A stretch of 16,107 nucleotides of DNA from Syntrophaceae bacterium UBA2280. Its GTDB lineage: Bacteria > Desulfobacterota > Syntrophia > Syntrophales > Smithellaceae. The position numbers and the translations under genes were made by a program. This document shows positions 1 to 7,099 of this stretch, in pieces; the first letter of the stretch is position 1, and every line of letters starts with the position of its first letter. Below the pieces are notes generated by a model. It did no database searches and was not told the origin of the DNA. It saw only the letters and a list, made by a program, of their open reading frames with translations. The DNA lies in assembly GCA_002347685.1 (NCBI GenBank), contig DDWS01000029.1, positions 1 to 16,107 on the forward strand. The letters run 5' to 3'.

Positions 1-50
1 GGACTTTTCTATTTGCTACTAACATAAAAATTAATAACTTTTGTCAATTA

Positions 51-83
51 TGTCCGGCAATTTCCATATCGGACAATATTGTC
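51..83. repeat. Nested inverted repeats in the leader of the first gene
   Basis: Two symmetric elements overlap here. TGTCCG at 51-56 and CGGACA at 70-75 form an inverted repeat with a 13-nt spacer. The second arm runs into a perfect 12-bp palindrome, GACAATATTGTC, at 72-83. The block lies about 170 bp upstream of the outer-membrane protein gene at 255. An operator for a dimeric regulator is the simplest reading, but no promoter hexamers stand out beside it. A closely related element occurs at 15240-15288. Confidence 0.45.
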
Positions 84-254
84 TGATGATTTCCTTAGCT
101 GTAACCGGGCCATCGGATTCTAATTCTCTTTTATTTCAGCATATTAAGAACCATTTTCGCCGTCGTTTAAAAGCGGCACGCCTTTTGTTCTTATCTTCTG
201 CCGAATAGCTTATGGCCAAAAGCGAAATGACTTTTTAAAGAAGGAGAGAAAACC

Positions 255-1100
255 ATGAAAGAAAAGATGAAAACATTATTGATGATGATGTGTGCCTGCA
301 TGCTTTTATCCGCTGGGTCGGTTTTTGCGGAAGAACCTGCACAAGACCAGGTCAGCGGAGAGGTCTCCGCGACGGTGCTGAGCGCCTATATCTGGCGCGG
401 TCAGGAACTGAGCCGCCACAGCGTGGTGATTCAACCTTCCGCAACCGTCAGCTACAAAGGTTTCAGCGCCAATATCTGGGGCAACCTCGACACCAAACCC
501 TACAGCCCGGAATCTGAAAAATACGCGGGCAACTATACGGAAACCGATGTCACCTTGTCATATGCCCGCCAGTTCGGGATCGTAAACGCCGAAGCCGGTT
601 ATATTTACTACGCACTGGCCTCCCTGGCGCCCGGCGGAACCGATCCGCAAGACACGCAGGAAATTTATATCAGCGTCGGACTCGATACACTCCTTGCGCC
701 GACCCTGACGGTTTATAAAGACATTGACCATTACCATCAGTGGTACGCGACGCTGGGCATTTCTCACACCTTTGAGTTCCATAAGCGGGTAAGCCTGGAG
801 CTTGCGGCTCAGGTCAGCTACCTAAAAAGCGAGGACGAGGAAGCCTATCCGAAATTCGACGCAAACGCGCTGGCCACCGCCGACAAGTACAACAACTTTC
901 ATGACGGCACGGTCTCGGCCTCTTTGCCGATATCGATCACGGATAACATTTCCATCACGCCTACGCTCGCCTACGTCTTCCCGCTTGGCGACGATGCGAA
1001 GTACGAGATGCAGGGCCGCGGTCTGAAAGGCTCCCTGATGCCGACCGATAACGACAGCGCCTTTCTTTACGGCGGCGTGGTGATGAGCTTCAGTTTCTAA
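255..1100 (+). CDS. TorF-like outer-membrane beta-barrel protein (putative porin)
   Basis: This 281-residue protein has a Sec signal peptide: a basic start, a hydrophobic stretch at about 7-20 and a likely cleavage at VFA|EE (25/26). The mature part alternates polar and hydrophobic residues in many short aromatic-rich strands and ends in SFSF. A terminal Phe is the usual assembly signal of outer-membrane barrels. The early segment SATVLSAYIWRGQ resembles the opening strand of the TIGR02001/TorF family of putative porins, in which a strand ending Y-x-[FW]-R-G is typical. Substrate and function are unknown. A strong ribosome site (AAGGAG, 240-245) supports the start. The next gene begins 125 bp later behind a strong hairpin, so this gene may be its own unit. 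The barrel assignment is firm; the family name is inferred from pattern only. Confidence 0.72.
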   Translation: MKEKMKTLLMMMCACMLLSAGSVFAEEPAQDQVSGEVSATVLSAYIWRGQELSRHSVVIQPSATVSYKGFSANIWGNLDTKPYSPESEKYAGNYTETDVTLSYARQFGIVNAEAGYIYYALASLAPGGTDPQDTQEIYISVGLDTLLAPTLTVYKDIDHYHQWYATLGISHTFEFHKRVSLELAAQVSYLKSEDEEAYPKFDANALATADKYNNFHDGTVSASLPISITDNISITPTLAYVFPLGDDAKYEMQGRGLKGSLMPTDNDSAFLYGGVVMSFSF

Positions 1101-1168
1101 AAAAGTTCAGATGATTTCTTGGAAAAACCCGCCAACGATGGTAAAAAGGGAACAGCAAGGCGCGTTGA

Positions 1169-1197
1169 ATGACGGGCGGAGGCACTCCGCCCGTCAT
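1169..1197 (+). terminator. Perfect 13-bp hairpin between two genes, without a U tract
   Basis: ATGACGGGCGGAG (1169-1181) and CTCCGCCCGTCAT (1185-1197) are perfectly complementary around a GCA loop. It lies 68 bp after the stop of the barrel gene and 28 bp before the ATG of the antiporter gene. No run of T follows on either side, so it is not a classical intrinsic terminator. It may stop transcription in another way, protect the 3' end of the upstream message, or sit in the 5' leader of the downstream gene. Confidence 0.5.
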
Positions 1198-1225
1198 CAC
1201 CTCACTGGCAACGGCGGGATAACAG

Positions 1226-3217
1226 ATGGACGGACAGATTTTTTTTCATCAGCTGATCATCATCCTTGGTTTTTCCATCCCGGTCATCTACATTTTCAAC
1301 AAAGTCAAACTCCCTTCCATCATCGGGTTTCTCATCACGGGTGTGATCATCGGCCCTTTCGGACTGAAGCTCATCGACGATTCCGCCGGCATCCACTTCA
1401 TGGCGGAAATCGGCGTGGCGTTTCTCTTGTTCACCATCGGTATCGAAATCCAGCTGTCGCGTTTCCTGAAACACCTGTCCGAAATTCTCCTGACCGGCGG
1501 GCTGCAAGTGCTGTGCACCTTTCTGGTGGGCGTTTTGGTCGGGCTGGCCATGCAGTTGAGCGTCAGCCAGTCGATCTTCATCGGATTCATTCTGACGCAC
1601 AGCTCTTCGGCTTTGGTGCTCAAGCTGCTCAAGGACCGCGGCGACGAGGCTTCGCCACAGGGCCGGATCTCCATCGGTGTTATTTTGTTTCAGGACATCA
1701 TGGTCGTCCCGATGATGCTGCTCATCCCCTTCCTGGCCGGTGACAGCGGTCCAGACGCCTGGATGATCCTCTGGAAGCTGACCAAATCGGCATTGATCAT
1801 CGTCGTTATTCTGGTGGCCGCCCGCTACGTGATTCCCCTCATCCTGGAGCGCCTGGTCACCATGAACATGCGTGACGTCCTGGTCATCTCGTCGGTTGTC
1901 ATCACCATGGGCATCGCCTGGATCACCGAATCGCTGGGATTGTCGCTGGCCATCGGCGCGTTTCTGGCAGGCCTGGCCCTGTCCGACACGGATTTCACGC
2001 ATCAGATCATCAGCGATATCAATCCTTTCCGGGATGTCTTCCTGTCCGTCTTTTTCGTGTCCTTCGGGATGATTCTGAATCTCGACTTCCTGAAGGAAAA
2101 CACCGGTTATATCCTGCTTGCCGCCCTGTTCATCATTTTCATCAAGGCCGCCATCGTATTCGGCCTGGTGAAAATGCTGAAATATCCCCTGCGCGTCGCG
2201 CTTTTGTCCGGTGTCCTTTTATCCCAGATCGGTGAATTCTCTTTCGTGCTCGCCTCCCAGGGTTACAAAAACGCCATCATTTCCGATTATATCTACCAGA
2301 GCTTCATCGGCGCGTCTGTGCTCACCTTCATTGTCACGCCGCTTCTGGCGGCGGCGGTTTACTACGCGTTCACCCGGCAAAACATTTTCCGGCCGGAGGA
2401 TGAAAATCATACCGGTCATTGCGTGAACGCTAAAAATCACGTGGTCATCTGCGGCATTGGCCTCAACGGCAGAAATCTGGTCAGGGTCCTGAAAGACACG
2501 GCCATTCAGTATGTGCTCATCGATTTGAATTTTCAAAAGATCAAACACTCGAAAAGCAAAGGGGACAAAAACACGCTCTGGGGCGACGCCTCCAGCCCGG
2601 AGATTCTGCGCCGTGCCAATGTGGAAGCCGCCCGCGTGCTGGTGGTTGCCATTTCCGACCGCTTTCTGACGAAGAGCTGCGTGTCCAATGCCAAAGCGAT
2701 GAACCCGCACCTGCACATCATCGTCCGCACAAAAAACGTCTCGGACATCGAAAGCCTTCTGGCACTGGGCGCCGACGATGTAATTCCGGAAGAATTTGAA
2801 ACCTCCATTCAGATTTTCAGCCGGGTGCTGAAGTTTTTCCACATTCCCAACAGCGTCATCCTGACGCAGGGGAACATCATCCGCAACAAATCCTACGGCG
2901 TGTTCCGCGATGTGCGCTACACGCAGGAAGCCTTCGACCAGATCAGCCAGCTTCTGGCGCAAGGCACCATCGAAACCTACTACATGGCCGAAAGCAACCG
3001 GCATATCGGAGAGAGCATCCGGGACATCAACCTCAAGGCAAAAACAGGCGCGATGATCATCAATATCATCCGGGACAATCAGACCATCACCAATCCGCCA
3101 AGTGATTTCGTTCTGAAAACAGCCGATCAGCTCATCTTATTCGGCAGCCATAACGCGATTGACGCGGCACTCCATCTCCTCGATGGATCAGATTCGAAGC
3201 ATCCGCCGGAATGTTGA
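1226..3217 (+). CDS. CPA2/KefB-type cation:proton antiporter with RCK_N and TrkA_C domains
   Basis: This 663-residue inner-membrane protein probably exchanges K+ or Na+ for H+. Residues 1 to about 385 are a row of hydrophobic helices with the CPA2 hallmark around TESLGLSLAIGAFLAGLAL, followed by a segment of the SDINPFRDVFLSVFFVSFGM type. From about 405 a Rossmann RCK_N (TrkA_N) domain starts with CGIGLNG as the dinucleotide loop and an Asp at the end of the second strand (VLID). Residues about 586-655 (HIGESIRDINL to LILFG) fit a TrkA_C domain. Antiporter plus RCK_N plus TrkA_C matches YbaL-like members better than KefC, so glutathione gating should not be assumed. GGGA lies 7 nt before the ATG. 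The hairpin at 1169-1197 lies just upstream. No ancillary KefF/KefG subunit is adjacent. Confidence 0.88.
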   Translation: MDGQIFFHQLIIILGFSIPVIYIFNKVKLPSIIGFLITGVIIGPFGLKLIDDSAGIHFMAEIGVAFLLFTIGIEIQLSRFLKHLSEILLTGGLQVLCTFLVGVLVGLAMQLSVSQSIFIGFILTHSSSALVLKLLKDRGDEASPQGRISIGVILFQDIMVVPMMLLIPFLAGDSGPDAWMILWKLTKSALIIVVILVAARYVIPLILERLVTMNMRDVLVISSVVITMGIAWITESLGLSLAIGAFLAGLALSDTDFTHQIISDINPFRDVFLSVFFVSFGMILNLDFLKENTGYILLAALFIIFIKAAIVFGLVKMLKYPLRVALLSGVLLSQIGEFSFVLASQGYKNAIISDYIYQSFIGASVLTFIVTPLLAAAVYYAFTRQNIFRPEDENHTGHCVNAKNHVVICGIGLNGRNLVRVLKDTAIQYVLIDLNFQKIKHSKSKGDKNTLWGDASSPEILRRANVEAARVLVVAISDRFLTKSCVSNAKAMNPHLHIIVRTKNVSDIESLLALGADDVIPEEFETSIQIFSRVLKFFHIPNSVILTQGNIIRNKSYGVFRDVRYTQEAFDQISQLLAQGTIETYYMAESNRHIGESIRDINLKAKTGAMIINIIRDNQTITNPPSDFVLKTADQLILFGSHNAIDAALHLLDGSDSKHPPEC

Positions 3218-3285
3218 AACACACACGAAACACGATCCCGGTGCGTCCGATCATTCCGGCCATACCGAAACGGCTTCGGGATAGA

Positions 3286-3314
3286 TTGAAAAATCCATGA
3301 TTTTCTGATAGTTT
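3286..3314 (+). promoter_or_regulatory. Candidate sigma-70 promoter for the alarmone synthetase gene
   Basis: TTGAAA (3286-3291) lies 17 bp from TAGTTT (3309-3314), with an upstream TG giving an extended -10 (TGATAGTTT). It ends 21 bp before the ATG at 3336. The -10 is a weak match, so this rests mainly on position and spacing. Confidence 0.28.
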
Positions 3315-3335
3315 CATCTCTCAAGGAAAAAATGG

Positions 3336-4583
3336 ATGAATGGACAAATGACCTTCATACTGCCCGAATGCCTTGACCGCGCCGAACTTAAAGCCTCCTA
3401 TGACCGGCTTTATCCCGTCTATGACGCAGTCTTGCAATCGGTGCACAAACAGGTACGCACCGTTCTGGAGGCGCACGGATGCAGCCCGACCGTTAAAAGC
3501 CGCGTGAAACGCTTTGACGCGTATTTCGACAAACTGATCCGGACTTCCCGCGCCGAGAAAAACAGCGACCCCGCGGTGCTGACGGATCTTCTCGGCCTGA
3601 GAGTTGTCTGCCCCTTTCTGGAAGATCTCGGCGTCATCGCTTCGCTGATCAGTTCGAAGTTCAATGTCCTGGAGGTGGAAAACAAGGGCGCGCACCAATC
3701 GCTTTCGGAATTCGGATACCAGTCCGTGCATCTGCTCGTGAAGATTGACCCCTCTCTTTTTGAACAGGAAATGCCGCATACCGCAGCCGTCTGCGAGGTG
3801 CAGCTGCGTACAACGCTGCAGGATGCCTGGGCGGAAGTCGAACATGAACTGATTTACAAATCGGATATTTCTTTTCCAAAGGAATCCATCAAACGCAAGC
3901 TCGCGGCGCTTTCCGCGACACTGACCCTGTCGGATCTGATCTTTCAGGAGATCCGGGACTATCAAAAAGATATCCGCGAACGCAACCGCAAAAGACGCAA
4001 GAGCCTAGAAAGCAAGCTCGAAGAAATGCCGTCCATCGAAACAAATACCGCCATCAGGGAAGAAAACGGTGAACTGCAGGGGACGGGCGAAATCGACGCC
4101 ATCATTGCTCAGGCGGATCTGGAAAAAGCCATGCTGGCCGCGCTGGAAGCCCACAGCAGCGGCAAACTGGCCGACGCGACCTCTCTGTACACACAGATAC
4201 TGCGTCTCAAACTCAAGGATTCTGTTCGCTCGCTGGTTTACAACCATCGCGGCATGGCCTATTTCGGCCTGTCCGATTACCTGCGGGCGATCCGCGATTT
4301 TTCCAAATCCGTCAGCTATAATCCCGAAAATGTCCGCGGCTATAATAACCGCGCGCTCGCCTTTCGGGTTCTTAAAAAATACGAGCGGTCGCTTGCCGAC
4401 TACGACAAATCCATTGCCATCAATCCTGCACAGGTCGACGGTTTCTGGGGACGCGCCCAGACACTTTGCGAAATGAAGCTCTACACCCAGGCCATCGCGG
4501 ACTGCGAAAAAGCGCTGAGCATCCAAAGTGATTTCACGCCCGCCCAGATATTTGTCAAAAGAATCAATAAACTGATTTTCTGA
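3336..4583 (+). CDS. RelA/SpoT-type alarmone synthetase fused to C-terminal TPR repeats
   Basis: This 415-residue protein has a RelA/SpoT nucleotidyltransferase domain at about 20-200. Family-typical motifs are visible: the basic stretch K54-S-R-V-K-R59 with K66, DLLGLRVV with D84 (the metal-binding Asp of the family), the guanine-stacking loop GYQSVH (127-132), EVQLRT (154-159) and the E-x-E-H segment ending at 170. Such domains move pyrophosphate from ATP to GDP or GTP; some relatives (toxSAS) instead modify tRNA. No HD hydrolase and no TGS or ACT domain is present. A charged, probably coiled-coil linker (about 203-232) leads to three to four TPR repeats (about 265-401), with repeated A-Y/F-G and A-I/L-x-D/C signatures, suggesting regulation by a protein partner. 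AAGGA (3323-3327) supports the ATG at 3336. The DUF3187 gene follows after 48 bp and may be cotranscribed. Whether it makes (p)ppGpp or acts as a toxin cannot be read from sequence. Confidence 0.82.
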   Translation: MNGQMTFILPECLDRAELKASYDRLYPVYDAVLQSVHKQVRTVLEAHGCSPTVKSRVKRFDAYFDKLIRTSRAEKNSDPAVLTDLLGLRVVCPFLEDLGVIASLISSKFNVLEVENKGAHQSLSEFGYQSVHLLVKIDPSLFEQEMPHTAAVCEVQLRTTLQDAWAEVEHELIYKSDISFPKESIKRKLAALSATLTLSDLIFQEIRDYQKDIRERNRKRRKSLESKLEEMPSIETNTAIREENGELQGTGEIDAIIAQADLEKAMLAALEAHSSGKLADATSLYTQILRLKLKDSVRSLVYNHRGMAYFGLSDYLRAIRDFSKSVSYNPENVRGYNNRALAFRVLKKYERSLADYDKSIAINPAQVDGFWGRAQTLCEMKLYTQAIADCEKALSIQSDFTPAQIFVKRINKLIF

Positions 4584-4631
4584 CGTCCCGGTTCAACATA
4601 ACGCGATTATCTGAATACAAACAAAGGATCC

Positions 4632-5636
4632 ATGATGAAACGTCGGATGATTTGTCTGATTTGCGCCATGCTTGCGACATCAGCCCTGCCGGCCAGGACG
4701 GCTTTTTCCGCCCCATTTTTTACATTCAGCCGGCATCCGCTAATCGGCCTGTACGGCCTGCCCGCGTCGGAAGGCCCGACCGTCACAACCAAAGGCGCCG
4801 TTACTCTGCGCCTGACATCGGAGCTGTCCAATACCTATTGGGCGGCCGCCAGCGAACGCGAAAGCCTTGTGCTCGATATGGAAAGCCTGAGGCTGACGCT
4901 GTCCGCGCGCTACGGCGTCGCGCCCCGCCTGGAGGCGGGTATCGACATTCCGTGGATGGTTTCAGGCGGCGGCTTTCTTGACGCCATCATCGAAACCTAT
5001 CACGACACATTCGGCTTTCCCAACGGCGGACGCGACCGCGCGCCGCAAAACCGCCTGCTGACTTACTATCACCGCGGCGGGATCACCCGGATCAACACCC
5101 TGTCTTCCGGAACCGGCATCGGCGATGTGCGTCTGACGGGCGGATGGCTGTGGCTGGAAAAAACCGAAACCCGGAACCTTCAGCTCGCCTTACGCGGCAG
5201 CTTAAAGATCCCCACCGGAGATACCGATTCGCTATTCGGCAGCGGCAGCACGGACCTGTCCTTGTGGCTTTCAGTAAAACAAGGGATTCCGATTTCTTGC
5301 GGACAGTGGCGCACATTCGGCGAAGCAGGACTGCTGATCATGACCGAAGGAAAGATTCTCCCCGACGCCCAAAGACCACTGGCCGGATTCGGCTCACTGG
5401 GGCTTGGCTTCAGCCCTGCGAAGTGGATCGATTTGAAAATTCAGGCCAACGCGCACACCTCGCTGTATTCGACAAGCGACCTCAAACAGATCAACGCCGC
5501 TTCGGTTCAACTGGCCATGGGAGGCACACTGATTTTTTCAGACAGAACCTCCCTGGATATCGCCGTCACAGAAGACATCATCGTCGACACGTCGCCGGAC
5601 ATCGTCTTGCACCTGAGCCTGCGTCACACCTTTTGA
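4632..5636 (+). CDS. DUF3187 family outer-membrane protein
   Basis: This protein of 334 residues has a signal peptide with probable cleavage near SA|PF (about 27). Directly after it, HPLIGLYGLPASEG (35-48) matches the N-terminal hallmark of DUF3187 proteins, in which a phrase like 'P-hydrophobic-x-x-Y/F-G-L-P' opens the mature chain. The rest shows amphipathic beta strands with turns rich in Gly, Asp and Asn, and it ends in LRHTF, with the terminal Phe expected of an outer-membrane barrel. The function of the family is not known. Two ATG codons lie in tandem (4632, 4635); AAAGGA at 4623-4628 is better spaced for the second. The gene follows the alarmone synthetase gene by 48 bp with no visible terminator. 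Its stop is 4 bp from the end of the convergent thioesterase gene. Confidence 0.72.
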   Translation: MMKRRMICLICAMLATSALPARTAFSAPFFTFSRHPLIGLYGLPASEGPTVTTKGAVTLRLTSELSNTYWAAASERESLVLDMESLRLTLSARYGVAPRLEAGIDIPWMVSGGGFLDAIIETYHDTFGFPNGGRDRAPQNRLLTYYHRGGITRINTLSSGTGIGDVRLTGGWLWLEKTETRNLQLALRGSLKIPTGDTDSLFGSGSTDLSLWLSVKQGIPISCGQWRTFGEAGLLIMTEGKILPDAQRPLAGFGSLGLGFSPAKWIDLKIQANAHTSLYSTSDLKQINAASVQLAMGGTLIFSDRTSLDIAVTEDIIVDTSPDIVLHLSLRHTF

Positions 5637-5640
5637 AAAA

Positions 5641-6042
5641 CTATGCGGTTTTCTTGATCAGGCTTTTTGTGATCCGGGCGCTTGCAATCAGCCGACCGGA
5701 CACTGCCGCGGAGACGTCGATGAAGCACAGGCTCTTGCCTTTTTTGAGAATCCGGGATGCCATCCGGACAACATCACCGCGCCCGGCCGCGCGCAGGACA
5801 GATACATGAAGATCATGCGTCACGGCTTCCATGTCGTCGGCAAGCACGCTCAACAATCCCAGATAAGCGCAGACATCGCATAGAAGATAGACCACGCCGC
5901 CATGCAGGGCGTCGGCGGGATTGACCGTCGCGTCACCGACCGTAAAGGAGAAGCTTCCCGCGCCGTCTTCCGACCGGACGTCTGCGACACCCAGGTAACG
6001 ATGCAGGGGGTGGTTGATGACTTGCAAAATTCTATCGTTCAT
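5641..6042 (-). CDS. Hotdog-fold thioesterase, PaaI-like
   Basis: This 133-residue cytoplasmic protein has the length and layout of the PaaI/YbgC-like acyl-CoA thioesterase superfamily. The hallmark is NPADALHGGVVYLLCD (41-56): the HGG turn (47-49) opens the long central helix, and D56 on that helix is a usual catalytic acid. Strands follow in the order VTHDLHVSVLRAAGRGD, VVRMASRILKKGKSLCFIDVSA and GRLIASARITKSL, as in the family. It would hydrolyse an acyl-CoA, but the acyl group cannot be deduced. AGGAG with an 8-nt gap to the ATG gives a good ribosome site. It is the last gene of the leftward group and lies 131 bp beyond the alpha/beta hydrolase, with a good promoter in that gap. Its stop is 4 bp from the stop of the convergent DUF3187 gene. 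Confidence 0.8.
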   Translation of the reverse strand: MNDRILQVINHPLHRYLGVADVRSEDGAGSFSFTVGDATVNPADALHGGVVYLLCDVCAYLGLLSVLADDMEAVTHDLHVSVLRAAGRGDVVRMASRILKKGKSLCFIDVSAAVSGRLIASARITKSLIKKTA

Positions 6043-6099
6043 ATTGTTTTCTCCTGCGCTTCGCGCTCAAATGCTGCGGCCGATCTGTTGACACAGCCG

Positions 6100-6128
6100 G
6101 GTATAGAAAAATCAGCAGAGGGCGTCAA
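6100..6128 (-). promoter_or_regulatory. Sigma-70-like promoter for the thioesterase gene
   Basis: On the minus strand TTGACG (6128-6123) is followed after exactly 17 bp by TATACC (6105-6100). This gives 5 of 6 and 4 of 6 matches to consensus. Transcription would begin near 6093, about 50 nt before the ATG at 6042. It implies that the thioesterase can be expressed separately from the upstream hydrolase and mdh genes. Confidence 0.45.
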
Positions 6129-6173
6129 ATCCATAACCCCGGGGGTCGGACTCGTGAAATACGCAGACTGGTT

Positions 6174-7058
6174 TTATTTATAATTCCCGGGAGCCAGAAA
6201 ATTCAGCAAAGCTTGATTGAAACGCTCAGGATCCTGAATATGCGGGATATGGCCGCACCCCTCAAACCCGATCACCCGGGCGTGCGGCATCTGCATTTGC
6301 ATATATTCGAAATTTTCCGGCGGATAATAGTTGCTTTCCTTTCCGTAAAGCAAAAGGCACGGCACATGGATGTCTTTGAGCATCGACCGGTAATCCTGTA
6401 TGGCCATGGCAATCCAAAACGCGGCGATGACCGGGGCGTTGTTCTTCCCGGCTTCGCTCTCGAGCATGGGCAAATCGTCTTTGCCCATGAACGCCGCAAG
6501 TTCGTTGAATTCCATTTTCTCATTATACAGCGACTTGTTAACAAGCCGCCTGGCAAGAACCCGGCTGTACGCCTGCCAGTCATCGAGCATGACGGACAGC
6601 AGGTATAGATTATCCTCATGGTCGAAATCACCGGACCTGCGGCTGAAAATACCCGGCAGACCGAAATGCCAATCCTCCGATTTCATGATCTTCGGCGCCA
6701 TGTCGATGATCACAACTTTCTCGATACCCGCACAGGAATAGTTTTTGATGTATTCGAAAATGACCTGCGCGCCCATCGACCAGCCGATAAGCGACACATC
6801 TGTAATATTCAGAGACGCCATGATCTGTCTGAGATCTTCGGCCAGCCGCACCATCGTCAGATGATCCATTGAGGCTTCCGATTGGCCATGACCCCGCAAA
6901 TCCGGGGCAATGACCCGGAAATGCTCTGCCAGAAAGGGAATCTGCTTTTGAAAATGGCGGGAACTGGCCGTCAGTCCATGCAGCAAAACCACGGGACTGC
7001 CCGACCCGCTGATTTCATAATACAGCCGTACCCCGTCGTCGGTCGTAAAAAACGGCAT
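6174..7058 (-). CDS. Alpha/beta hydrolase
   Basis: This 294-residue cytoplasmic protein (no signal peptide) has the alpha/beta hydrolase fold. Visible landmarks are the oxyanion turn HG (27-28) in VVLLHGLT, the DLRGHGQS loop (53-60), the nucleophile elbow G-W-S94-M-G and the catalytic His270 in GFEGCGHIPHIQDPERF. The acid after strand 6 is less clear: the expected place reads LLYGKESNYYPPE, so E241 may serve, or the acid lies elsewhere. A lid region of about 130-200 separates the core halves. The sequence style is close to esterases, enol-lactonases and cofactor-free haloperoxidases; the substrate cannot be told. AGAGGGA lies about 8 nt before the ATG. It starts 41 bp after the stop of the Fe-S gene and is probably in the same transcript as mdh. 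Confidence 0.83.
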   Translation of the reverse strand: MPFFTTDDGVRLYYEISGSGSPVVLLHGLTASSRHFQKQIPFLAEHFRVIAPDLRGHGQSEASMDHLTMVRLAEDLRQIMASLNITDVSLIGWSMGAQVIFEYIKNYSCAGIEKVVIIDMAPKIMKSEDWHFGLPGIFSRRSGDFDHEDNLYLLSVMLDDWQAYSRVLARRLVNKSLYNEKMEFNELAAFMGKDDLPMLESEAGKNNAPVIAAFWIAMAIQDYRSMLKDIHVPCLLLYGKESNYYPPENFEYMQMQMPHARVIGFEGCGHIPHIQDPERFNQALLNFLAPGNYK

Positions 7059-7099
7059 GAAACAATCCCTCTGACTTTAAACTTTTGCTTTTGAACTTC

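Noticed and set aside
174..189. Sigma-54-like promoter (CGGCAC-N5-TTGTT) upstream of the barrel gene
   Set aside because: The GG element and spacing fit, but the invariant GC of the -12 element reads GT, and no enhancer-binding regulator is in view.
1202..2002. Long minus-strand open frame across the antiporter gene
   Set aside because: Very rich in Asp, Gln, His and Arg with no domain; it is the antisense shadow of the antiporter frame in G+C-rich DNA.
3265..3279. Short hairpin CCGAA-ACGGC-TTCGG after the antiporter gene
   Set aside because: Only a 5-bp stem with no U run; too weak to call a terminator.
3321..3965. Minus-strand open frame across the alarmone synthetase gene
   Set aside because: No recognisable domain or ribosome site, and the plus-strand frame contains clear RelA/SpoT motifs.
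3336..4583. Alarmone synthetase as part of a toxin-antitoxin pair
   Set aside because: No small antitoxin-like gene is adjacent on either side; neighbours are a membrane antiporter and an outer-membrane protein.
5144..5809. Plus-strand open frame of 221 codons overlapping DUF3187 and the thioesterase
   Set aside because: Arg/His-rich low-complexity translation spanning two well-supported genes on opposite strands; a frame shadow.
6136..6146. Symmetric ACCCC-G-GGGGT between the hydrolase and the thioesterase
   Set aside because: A one-base centre cannot form an RNA loop with this stem, and there is no U tract or other support for a site.
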